In this document: piece by piece, positions 1 through 6,960 of the stretch | Layout of the letters: each line of letters opens with the position of its first letter | How positions within the stretch are numbered: position 1 is the stretch's first letter | Source: DUUS01 sp964416365 | GTDB taxonomy: Bacteria; Bacillota_I; Bacilli_A; RF39; UBA660 | Assembly (NCBI GenBank): GCA_964416365.1 | Contig: CAYQDO010000015.1 | Location: 1-21,409, forward strand | DNA length: 21,409 nt | Direction: 5' to 3' | Program-made: the position numbers and the translations under genes | The notes under the pieces: model-generated | Told to the model about the DNA's origin: nothing | What the model saw: only the letters and a program-made list of their open reading frames with translations | Databases searched by the model: none

Positions 1-1793
1 CCATCCGGAGTAAAGACCGCATCATATGGAAGCATAACTGGCAATTCTTTTTCCGGAACCGGAACTATTCCACAAGTATCACAGTAAATCATTGGAATAG
101 GAGCTCCCCAATATCTTTGACGAGATATTAACCAGTCTCTTAATTTATAGTTAATAGCTTTTTCCCCAGCTTTTATCTCTTTTAAGACTTCAATCATTTT
201 ATTAATAGCGTCTTCTTTATTTAAACCATTAATTTTATCGGAATTAACATGGATACCATCACCAATAAATGGTTTTTCTACTCTAAATTCAAAAGCTGTT
301 TGATGTAATTCATCTTTAACTTCTTTTAAAATAATATCTTCGGAAGTCCATTCTACTTTAAATTTTTCATCAGCATCTAGATTTTGGTCTTCTTTAGTTT
401 CATCTATTAGTTCAAAGTAAATTAAATCACAAATAATATTATATGCTTGATTTTTATTATAAGCATAATAATGATGATTTACAGGAAATGAACTATGTAA
501 ATATTTCAAATTAGTATAACCAGTTTCTTCTTTTATTTCTCTTAAAGCACACTCTGTAGGTGTTTCATTATCTTTAATAGTTCCACCGACAAATAATCTG
601 CCACCTAAGTCTCCCCAATTGATTGTCAAATATTTATTGTTTTTTGGATCATATACTACCGCAACAATACTTCTTTTTGATATTTCATTTTCACTTTTCG
701 TGCCAGTTTCTTTTTGAACAACCGGAATAATATCGATATTATATTTTTTAGCAAAATCATAATCACGTTCATCATGAGCCGGAACTGCCATAATAGCTCC
801 CGTGCCATATGAAACTAGAACATAATCAGCAATCCAAATAGGTATTCTTTTATTATTAATTGGATTAATAGCATAAGCTCCAGTAAATACCCCAGTTTTT
901 TCTTTAACTGTACTTGTACGGTCAATTTCGCTTTGTTTAACAGCTTCTAATTTATATGCTTCAACTAATTCTTTTTGCTCTTCGGTGGTGATTTTATCTA
1001 CTAATTCATGTTCAGGAGCTAAAACACAGTAAGTTGCTCCATATAAGGTATCAGCTCTTGTGGTAAATACTCTAAAGGTTTCTTCTGAATTATCAACTTT
1101 AAAGTCAATATAAGCTCCTTCACTTTTACCAATCCAGTTTCTTTGTAATATTTTTGTTCTTTCTGGCCAGTCAAGTTTATCTAGATCATTTAATAACTCT
1201 TCCGCATATTCAGTTATTTTAAAGAACCATTGATTCATTTTCTTATGAATAATTGTAGCATGACATCTTTCACATTCTCCATTAACTACTTGTTCATTAG
1301 CAAGAACCGTGTTACAAGATGGACACCAGTTTACGGGAGCTTCTTTTTTATAAGCCAAACCTTTTTCATAGAATTTTAAGAAAAGCCATTGGGTCCATTT
1401 ATAATATTCTGGTAATGAAGTATTTATTTCATAATCATAGTCGTAAGTAGCTCCAATATTTCTTAATTGTTTTTCCATTGTTTCAACATTGTTTCTGGTT
1501 GAATCAGCTGGATGAATACCAGTTTTAATAGCATAGTTTTCGGCAGGCAAACCAAAAGCATCAAAACCCATTGGATGAAAGACATTATAGCCTTGCATTC
1601 TTTTTACTCTAGCCCACGAATCGGTTACACCATAGTTGTACCAATGTCCCATATGTAGTTTGGCACCTGACGGATATGAAAACATTTCCAAGCAATATAA
1701 TTTTTCTTTTGGGGAATTTTGATCAAATTTATAGATTTGTTCTTTTTCCCATCTATCACGCCATTTTTGTTCTATTTTTGTTATATTTTCCAT
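1..1793 (-). CDS. leuS: Leucyl-tRNA synthetase with an inserted Nudix domain, 3' end outside the window
   Basis: Charges tRNA-Leu with leucine in the cytoplasm. The first 597 residues are in the window; the KMSKS loop and anticodon-binding part lie beyond base 1. Visible: the HIGH-type motif HMGH (residues 47-50), a four-Cys zinc module (C157/C160, C174/C177), the threonine-rich editing peptide TTRADTLYGATY (about 244-255), the CP1 editing motif AHDERDY (339-345) and the return to the catalytic core at RDWLISRQRYWG (552-563). Between PVV (357-359) and EKPFIGDG (506-513), where ordinary bacterial LeuRS has about ten residues, lies a segment of about 145 residues with a complete Nudix box: G404, E410, R418, E419, E422, E423, G425. 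The ATG overlaps the end of the upstream membrane-protein gene by 13 bases and its Shine-Dalgarno AAAGGAGAG lies inside that gene, so translation is probably coupled. Expression is under the Leu T-box upstream. LeuRS identity is certain; activity of the inserted domain is inferred. Confidence 0.97.
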   Translation of the reverse strand, partial: MENITKIEQKWRDRWEKEQIYKFDQNSPKEKLYCLEMFSYPSGAKLHMGHWYNYGVTDSWARVKRMQGYNVFHPMGFDAFGLPAENYAIKTGIHPADSTRNNVETMEKQLRNIGATYDYDYEINTSLPEYYKWTQWLFLKFYEKGLAYKKEAPVNWCPSCNTVLANEQVVNGECERCHATIIHKKMNQWFFKITEYAEELLNDLDKLDWPERTKILQRNWIGKSEGAYIDFKVDNSEETFRVFTTRADTLYGATYCVLAPEHELVDKITTEEQKELVEAYKLEAVKQSEIDRTSTVKEKTGVFTGAYAINPINNKRIPIWIADYVLVSYGTGAIMAVPAHDERDYDFAKKYNIDIIPVVQKETGTKSENEISKRSIVAVVYDPKNNKYLTINWGDLGGRLFVGGTIKDNETPTECALREIKEETGYTNLKYLHSSFPVNHHYYAYNKNQAYNIICDLIYFELIDETKEDQNLDADEKFKVEWTSEDIILKEVKDELHQTAFEFRVEKPFIGDGIHVNSDKINGLNKEDAINKMIEVLKEIKAGEKAINYKLRDWLISRQRYWGAPIPMIYCDTCGIVPVPEKELPVMLPYDAVFTPD

Positions 1794-2137
1794 TGTTTAT
1801 CTCTCCTTTTAATTAAAATTTTACCCACTAAACCATATATTAAATATATTTCAAATACTAAAATTAAAAAACCAATAGCAATCTGCCAAACATAATCCAT
1901 ATCGATCATGGTGGTAATAGTAGCAGTACTTGATATAATTAAAGAATTAATTAAAACAAATATTAAGCTTAATTTGTCTATTTTTAAATCTTTCTTAGTT
2001 AGTTTGAATTTAATTTTCAAAAAACTAAATTCTTTCGACAAATTTAAAGTACCTTTTCTTTTCCTATAATAATAATTTATTAAGAGGACTCCAAAAATAA
2101 ATACGAATGTTATCAAAAAGAACATTAAGTCTTCCAT
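1781..2137 (-). CDS. Small membrane protein between the Leu T-box and leuS
   Basis: A 118-residue protein that I do not recognise. It shows three hydrophobic stretches: residues 4-23, followed by a basic YRKRK segment; about 57-77, LSLIFVLINSLIISSTATITT; and about 84-108, which ends in a basic tail. The central part (28-55) is rich in Lys and Leu and probably cytosolic. The start is well placed: AAGGAGGG lies a few bases before the ATG. It is the first gene after the Leu T-box terminator and overlaps leuS by 13 bases, so both should be made when uncharged tRNA-Leu accumulates. That could suggest a link to leucine supply or to LeuRS, but three short membrane spans do not look like a complete transporter. 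Function unknown. Confidence 0.85.
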   Translation of the reverse strand: MEDLMFFLITFVFIFGVLLINYYYRKRKGTLNLSKEFSFLKIKFKLTKKDLKIDKLSLIFVLINSLIISSTATITTMIDMDYVWQIAIGFLILVFEIYLIYGLVGKILIKRRDKQWKI

Positions 2138-2151
2138 ATTCCCTCCTTAAA

Positions 2152-2344
2152 TAAAAAAACACGATTTTTCTAAAGGACGAAAAACCGTGGTACCACCTTA
2201 ATTGGAACTCTTTAGCTTCTAAAGGCGCAACCCTAACACATCCAAAAGCAAGTTCATAAGATTTAGTATATTAACTTGCACCAGCCGTTAACTCTCTATA
2301 ATACTCTTTCTTACTAATACTCTTTCTTCTTCTGCTTAAAGTAC
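2152..2344 (-). promoter_or_regulatory. T-box riboswitch, leucine specifier (CUU)
   Basis: The minus strand has the T-box sequence AAGGTGGTACCACG (about 2181-2200), which pairs with the NCCA end of uncharged tRNA. Upstream is a Stem I region with AGAGAG and GGTGCAAG elements. On the 3' side of Stem I the segment GAACTTGC places a CUU (Leu) codon at 2252-2250 as the specifier, which fits leuS downstream. The terminator is an 11-bp stem with one mismatch, 2179-2189 with 2160-2170, followed by seven Ts (2159-2153). By family knowledge, uncharged tRNA-Leu stabilises the antiterminator and allows transcription of the membrane protein and leuS. Confidence 0.93.
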
Positions 2345-2373
2345 ATTATATTAAATTTCCGCAATATATTCAA
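2345..2373 (-). promoter_or_regulatory. Promoter of the Leu T-box-leuS operon
   Basis: TTGAAT (2373-2368), a 17-base spacer, then TATAAT (2350-2345) on the minus strand. The -35 lies in the last codons of the GH31 gene and the -10 starts right after its stop. I see no terminator between the GH31 gene and this promoter, so read-through from upstream would also meet the T-box. Confidence 0.75.
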
Positions 2374-4762
2374 GTAATTTAATGAACATTTTAATATATT
2401 TACTGTTTAAACCTTTAACTCTTAGTTTTCTAATTGCAATTCTTTTAGATTTTATTTCTTGTTCGCTGAAGACGATGGAAGCTATTTCTTCTTTTAAACT
2501 AGTTTTTATTTGTAAATCAGAAATAATGGTATCAATGTCTTCATTAATAATTCTTTCGGCATCGATTTCAATATCTGTACCCTTACAGTTAATAGATACT
2601 TGTTTACTGCTTGAGGCATTTTCCACTTCAACGACAAAATCATTACCATCGACATAAGACTTAACTTCTGTTTGTTTGTCTTCTCCAACATATAAAATAA
2701 CTTCATCAGCCCTGCGGGTATTTCTAAATCTAACCTTATAAGTTCTTTTAGAAGAAACTACCCCACCTTTACCTTCTGTCGGTCTGATAATTGCTGTAAA
2801 ATTATTTGTCTGATAGTTATAGTCTATATCGGTAATTAAATATTCTCCATCTTCATATAAAGCAGATATACCATCATCTTCATATAATTTATAAGTATTA
2901 CTTTTACCAGGGAAAATATGGATTTCTAACTTTTCAGGTGGATTAGTATTATTAATATCATCATTATCTAAAATCGCTAAAGGAATAATTGTTCCTTTTT
3001 TAGCAAAAACTGGATAATCCTCATCCTTAAAGAAAGATACATATCTTTTACCACCCATAAATTTTTTACCAGTTTTAAAATCATACCAGATCCCGTTAGG
3101 TAAAAATATCCGATGAACGGTACGATTCATTAAGATATCTTTTTTGGTTGTTATTGGAGCAATAAATAATTCTGAACCGAAATAATATTCATTTTTATAT
3201 AAAGGCTCATCATAGATTTCGGGATATTTATAATATACGGGTTGTATTAAAGGAAGTCCAGTTTTAGAATATTTATATCCTTCTGTATAAATATAAGGAA
3301 TTAAACGATGTCTTAATCTTAAATATTCTTTAACTATCGCAAAGGTTTTAGCATCCCATAACCAAGGTTCTCTTTTATAATAATGACTTTCTGCAGCTGA
3401 TAGTCTAAGAATTGGACTATATGTCCCAAACTCCACAAAACGCATATATAATTCGGGATCTTCTACGCCATCTAAAAATCCACCAATATCATGACTCCAC
3501 CAACTTACCCCAATATTAGAACTAGTTAAGTTATATTCAGGAATCATATTTAAGTTATTCCAGCTTACCTTAGTATATCCAGAATAAAGAACTGGGTACT
3601 TATGAGCTGCTATCATCCCATTACGAGATAAAATCATTCCTCTGTTTCTTTTGCTTTCTTTATAATCATTTAAATGATAATGATTTAAAGCTCTTAATGT
3701 AAGTAAATCCTTAGGATTATAATAATCAATCCAGTAAAAATCTGTTCCAATATTATTAAGTGGTTTAATCAGTTCATCAAAGTAAGCACTCAAGGTTTTT
3801 TTATTAAAGATATTAAAAGGTAAAATTCCTTCTTCCGAAAGTTCAGATGCTTTTTTAAATCTTTGATAAGAAAGCTCATCAGGATGGATTCCTCCCGTCG
3901 GATCAATATTTAAACCAACTCTAATTTTTTTTCTATGAAGCATATCTATCATTTGTTTAGGGTTATCGAATAAATCATAGTTAAAAGTAAATCCTGAATA
4001 AGTGTTTTCATAAAGAATATGCCAGTAACTACTAAGTAAAACTATAGATAAAGGTATTTCATTTTTATTAAAGTTCCAAATTAAATTTTCTAAATCTTGG
4101 GTAGTATAAGGATAGTGCTTATTCCACCATACACCTAAAGCATATCTGGGAATTAAGGCCGGTTTACCAGTAAGTTTAAAATAGTCTCTTAAACAGAATC
4201 CAAAATCTTTACGATATAAAAAAATATAGGTATCAATTCTTTTATCACTTCTTCTACCTAGAGAACCATCTTTATTAAAAATTAAATTTTCGGAATCATC
4301 TATCGAAACTAGACCATCTGTTGAATATAAACCTTTGGTATAATTAGCATTACCATCAGCATTATCCAAACTAAAACTAGTTCCTTTAAAGTTTCTCGCT
4401 TCTGGATGACCAAAATACCAGAATTTATCAGTATTAATTAAGGATATTTTTAGATTTTGATCGGGGCTTACCTTTGAACCGTAGAAAGGTTTATTCTTAC
4501 GATATTCTAATTTAAAGTAAGGAGTTGTTATTACTAAGTATTGACTATCTTCTTTACAAAGAAATTTAGGTACACTAAAACGTCTGAAACTAATTAATTC
4601 AGTTGGTCTATTTTCAAAAGTACCAGTTTCACTATATTCTAAGCGAACTAAAACATCACTAAGAATCGTGATACGGTACTTTTCTCCGGTAATCATGGCA
4701 CCATCAAATGAAGTGGCATCGTCATAATTAGGAATCGAAAAATGTGGTTTCAAACTAGCCAT
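2351..4762 (-). CDS. Glycoside hydrolase family 31 protein (alpha-glucosidase-like), acid/base residue replaced
   Basis: An 803-residue GH31-type protein with no signal peptide, so probably cytoplasmic. An N-terminal beta domain covers about 1-200. The TIM barrel starts near PALIPRYALGVWW (201-213). The nucleophile is expected at D346 in DFYWIDYY (341-348). Then come RNGMIAAHKYPVLYSG (380-395) and the conserved WWSHDIGG (421-428). A C-terminal beta region with IFPGKSNTYKLYEDDG (616-631) resembles the DUF5110-type domain, followed by a charged, partly helical tail (about 725-803). In typical GH31 enzymes the motif before the second tryptophan reads SGD, with Asp as general acid/base. Here it reads SGY (Y396, codon at 3577-3575). 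The enzyme may therefore be inactive, use another acid, or belong to a subgroup with a different reaction. Shine-Dalgarno AAGGGG precedes the ATG. The substrate cannot be told. It is the only carbohydrate gene in the window. Confidence 0.9.
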   Translation of the reverse strand: MASLKPHFSIPNYDDATSFDGAMITGEKYRITILSDVLVRLEYSETGTFENRPTELISFRRFSVPKFLCKEDSQYLVITTPYFKLEYRKNKPFYGSKVSPDQNLKISLINTDKFWYFGHPEARNFKGTSFSLDNADGNANYTKGLYSTDGLVSIDDSENLIFNKDGSLGRRSDKRIDTYIFLYRKDFGFCLRDYFKLTGKPALIPRYALGVWWNKHYPYTTQDLENLIWNFNKNEIPLSIVLLSSYWHILYENTYSGFTFNYDLFDNPKQMIDMLHRKKIRVGLNIDPTGGIHPDELSYQRFKKASELSEEGILPFNIFNKKTLSAYFDELIKPLNNIGTDFYWIDYYNPKDLLTLRALNHYHLNDYKESKRNRGMILSRNGMIAAHKYPVLYSGYTKVSWNNLNMIPEYNLTSSNIGVSWWSHDIGGFLDGVEDPELYMRFVEFGTYSPILRLSAAESHYYKREPWLWDAKTFAIVKEYLRLRHRLIPYIYTEGYKYSKTGLPLIQPVYYKYPEIYDEPLYKNEYYFGSELFIAPITTKKDILMNRTVHRIFLPNGIWYDFKTGKKFMGGKRYVSFFKDEDYPVFAKKGTIIPLAILDNDDINNTNPPEKLEIHIFPGKSNTYKLYEDDGISALYEDGEYLITDIDYNYQTNNFTAIIRPTEGKGGVVSSKRTYKVRFRNTRRADEVILYVGEDKQTEVKSYVDGNDFVVEVENASSSKQVSINCKGTDIEIDAERIINEDIDTIISDLQIKTSLKEEIASIVFSEQEIKSKRIAIRKLRVKGLNSKYIKMFIKLLEYIAEI

Positions 4763-4837
4763 ACTTTATTCCCCTTATATTATATTAATAATTTTAACAC
4801 ATTTTATTTAGAGGAGCAATAATTCTCATGCTTACAA

Positions 4838-4866
4838 TTGACAAATTACATATATTTATATATAAT
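4838..4866 (+). promoter_or_regulatory. rpsD promoter
   Basis: Consensus TTGACA (4838-4843), a 17-base spacer and consensus TATAAT (4861-4866). Transcription should start near 4873, giving a 5' leader of about 150 bases before rpsD. The promoter is divergent from the GH31 gene. Confidence 0.85.
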
Positions 4867-4872
4867 ACAAAT

Positions 4873-5010
4873 GCAGATTTAAAGGCAGGACCTTTTCATA
4901 GTTAGTAATGTGTTTATTTGAAATAACTTAAGTAACTTACCTGCCTAAGGGAAAGAGACAATAAACACCCTACATAATTTATAAAGGTTATCCTTTTATT
5001 GCAAAGGAAA
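4873..5010 (+). promoter_or_regulatory. Structured leader of rpsD, probable S4 autoregulatory element with a pseudoknot
   Basis: AGGCAGG (4883-4889) can pair with CCTGCCT (4940-4946), 7 bp. GTGTTTATT (4910-4918), inside that loop, is exactly complementary to AATAAACAC (4960-4968) outside it, so the two helices form a pseudoknot. Firmicutes rpsD leaders bind S4 and repress their own translation; position and pseudoknot fit that class. A short AAAGG/CCTTT hairpin (about 4983-4997) lies just before the Shine-Dalgarno region. The pairing is visible in the sequence; the regulation is inferred. Confidence 0.65.
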
Positions 5011-5023
5011 GGAGAGATTTAAA

Positions 5024-5626
5024 ATGGCAAGATATACTGGTCCTATGTATCGTAAAAGTCGTCGTTTAGGCTTTAGTTTACTAGAAAACGGTAAGGAATT
5101 GAGTCGCAAACCATATGCTCCAGGAGCTCATGGAACTGCTCGTCGTAAGAAATCTAGTGAATATGGTATCCAATTAGCTGAAAAACAAAAAGTAAGATTC
5201 ATGTATGGTCTAACTGAAAAACAATTTGCTCGTACATTTGAAAAAGCAGCTAAAATGAAAGGGATTACCGGTGAAAATCTACTTAAATTATTAGAAAGTA
5301 GATTAGATAATGTTGCATATCGTATGGGACTTGCTCCTACTAGACGTGGTGCTAGACAACTTGTAAACCATGGTCATGTTTTAGTAAATGGTGTAAATGT
5401 TAATATTCCATCATATACTGTTAAACCAGGTTCAACAGTTGCAGTTAAAGAAAAATCATTAAATCACGTTGCTATTAAGCAATCAATCGAAAATACGATT
5501 GCTAGACCAGCCTATGTAGAATTTGATGCAAATAAAATGTCAGGTACATATATTAGACTTCCAGAAAGATCTGAATTAAATGCAGATATTAACGAATCGT
5601 TAATAGTTGAATACTACAACAGATAA
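5024..5626 (+). CDS. rpsD: 30S ribosomal protein S4
   Basis: A primary 16S rRNA-binding protein that nucleates 30S assembly. It has 200 residues, the usual length. The N-terminal part (1-90) has the conserved basic stretch with YAPGAHG (31-37). The S4 RNA-binding domain covers about 91-150, with ESRLDNVAYRMG and the VNHGHVLVNG turn. It has no cysteines in the N-terminal zinc positions, so it is the zinc-free form. The start follows a strong GGAAAGGAGAG. It is monocistronic: its own consensus promoter and structured leader lie upstream and a simple terminator directly downstream. In many Firmicutes rpsD also stands alone, because S4 regulates its own messenger. Confidence 0.98.
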   Translation: MARYTGPMYRKSRRLGFSLLENGKELSRKPYAPGAHGTARRKKSSEYGIQLAEKQKVRFMYGLTEKQFARTFEKAAKMKGITGENLLKLLESRLDNVAYRMGLAPTRRGARQLVNHGHVLVNGVNVNIPSYTVKPGSTVAVKEKSLNHVAIKQSIENTIARPAYVEFDANKMSGTYIRLPERSELNADINESLIVEYYNR

Positions 5627-5627
5627 T

Positions 5628-5651
5628 AAAAAGCGGATAACCGCTTTTTTT
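5628..5651 (+). terminator. rpsD terminator
   Basis: AAAAGCGG (5629-5636), loop ATAA, CCGCTTTT (5641-5648), then more Ts. It begins right after the rpsD stop codon. Confidence 0.9.
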
Positions 5652-5706
5652 ATATGAATTTTCTTTAAATTTGTGCTATTATATACCTTACATGGAAGTG
5701 ATGCTC

Positions 5707-6918
5707 ATGAAAGAGGAAACTTTAAAAGTTATAAAAGATATTTATGATCAAACTAGCACTATATTCAATTTATACACTCTATTAATCAGAATGGAACTAC
5801 TCAATAAAGTATCGACTAAAGAATATCAAAATGTTATTCAGATATTAAACTTATGTATTGAAAAAGAAAAGAAATTATATAATTATTTTAATGAGAATCC
5901 CCTAGAAGTAATTCCTGCCTTCATTTTCGTCAGTAAAAAAGAAAAGTCTACTGATGATTATCTTTTAGCGTTAGAACAAAATCCATTTGATATCATAACT
6001 GCTAGAATTACTCGTTATTTCTATGAAGAAAAAACGAAAAATCCTCTAGGTTTTCTAGATTGTCTTGATTATGAAGAAATCAATTGCATTGCTGATGAAC
6101 CGGAAGATATCGGATTTCAGTACTTGTATGAAATGATTCCTAATATCCGCCAAACTGCTAAAAGAAGAATGGCATCTTATTTAGAAAAGGTAATTGAATA
6201 TCAAAATGATTCAATGATGAAAGAGTTTTTCATTAAAGCCAAGTATTATTTAGCTTTTCTTGATATTAAATTAGAAGATTATTATATAAAGTATAGTTTT
6301 CAAAATATCCCCAACAAATTTGACGAGGAAATAAAAGTATCGACTATTGTTAATCAAACTACGGAAGAAAATATTAAAAATCTTTATGCCGAAAGATACT
6401 TGAAAGACGCTATTACGGCGTTATTTGATGTTAAAGGTGAATATGACTTAGCAAAACTAAAACCCAAAACTGTGACCGAAATGGGGTTAAATAATCCGGA
6501 AAAATATCAAAAGTTTTTATACAATCTTGGTCAACTTGAACTATCTATCTATTATTTTTCCAAGGAAGAATTACAGTTTTACAAATGTGATTTATATGAT
6601 AAAGTCCCTAAATTTATGGCTAGGGGTTGTAATAATACCATGCAATTATATAAAAAGGATATCGATCTTACCAAAGAACAAGAGAATATGCTAAAAGATT
6701 TAAAAAATAGATTAAATGAAGCAACAGTTGGAGAAGCGACGGAAATAATGCAAAACATTTATGAAGATTATGGTAGGGAATTATTAATAAATCAATCTAA
6801 AACAAATGTTGGTAAGCAAAATTATTATTTGTATGCTCTAGATTGTGTTTTTCGTTATGTCAAGGAAATTAAAAGGGAAGCCAACAGAGATTTACCTAAA
6901 AGAAAAAAAGAGAAATAA
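5707..6918 (+). CDS. Uncharacterised 403-residue protein
   Basis: I do not recognise this protein. It is long, mostly helical in composition, rich in Lys, Glu, Tyr and Asn, and has no signal peptide or membrane segment, so it is probably cytosolic. It ends in a very basic tail (RDLPKRKKEK). I see no nucleotide-binding, metal-binding or catalytic motif. In-frame starts also exist at 5692 (ATG), 5701 (ATG) and further upstream (TTG at 5671). I chose the ATG at 5707 because GGAAGTG (5694-5700) stands six bases before it as Shine-Dalgarno. An AT-rich -10-like TATTATA lies at about 5677-5683. It follows the rpsD terminator, so it is a separate unit, and it converges on ileS with a shared terminator. 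Base composition matches its neighbours. Confidence 0.8.
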   Translation: MKEETLKVIKDIYDQTSTIFNLYTLLIRMELLNKVSTKEYQNVIQILNLCIEKEKKLYNYFNENPLEVIPAFIFVSKKEKSTDDYLLALEQNPFDIITARITRYFYEEKTKNPLGFLDCLDYEEINCIADEPEDIGFQYLYEMIPNIRQTAKRRMASYLEKVIEYQNDSMMKEFFIKAKYYLAFLDIKLEDYYIKYSFQNIPNKFDEEIKVSTIVNQTTEENIKNLYAERYLKDAITALFDVKGEYDLAKLKPKTVTEMGLNNPEKYQKFLYNLGQLELSIYYFSKEELQFYKCDLYDKVPKFMARGCNNTMQLYKKDIDLTKEQENMLKDLKNRLNEATVGEATEIMQNIYEDYGRELLINQSKTNVGKQNYYLYALDCVFRYVKEIKREANRDLPKRKKEK

Positions 6919-6960
6919 TGAAATGAACCCCAAATAGTTCACTTCATACTTCTCTTTTTT
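6904..6960. terminator. Bidirectional terminator between the 403-aa gene and ileS
   Basis: ATGAAATGAAC (6918-6928) pairs with GTTCACTTCAT (6937-6947) with one mismatch. The outer flanks AAAAAGAGA and TCTCTTTTT are also complementary. T-rich tracts follow in both directions, so it can end transcripts from both convergent genes. It overlaps the last codons of the plus-strand gene. Confidence 0.75.

Noticed and set aside
2382..2706. Open frames on both strands inside the end of the GH31 gene
   Set aside because: They overlap a long, clearly conserved coding region, have no ribosome binding site and give low-complexity products.
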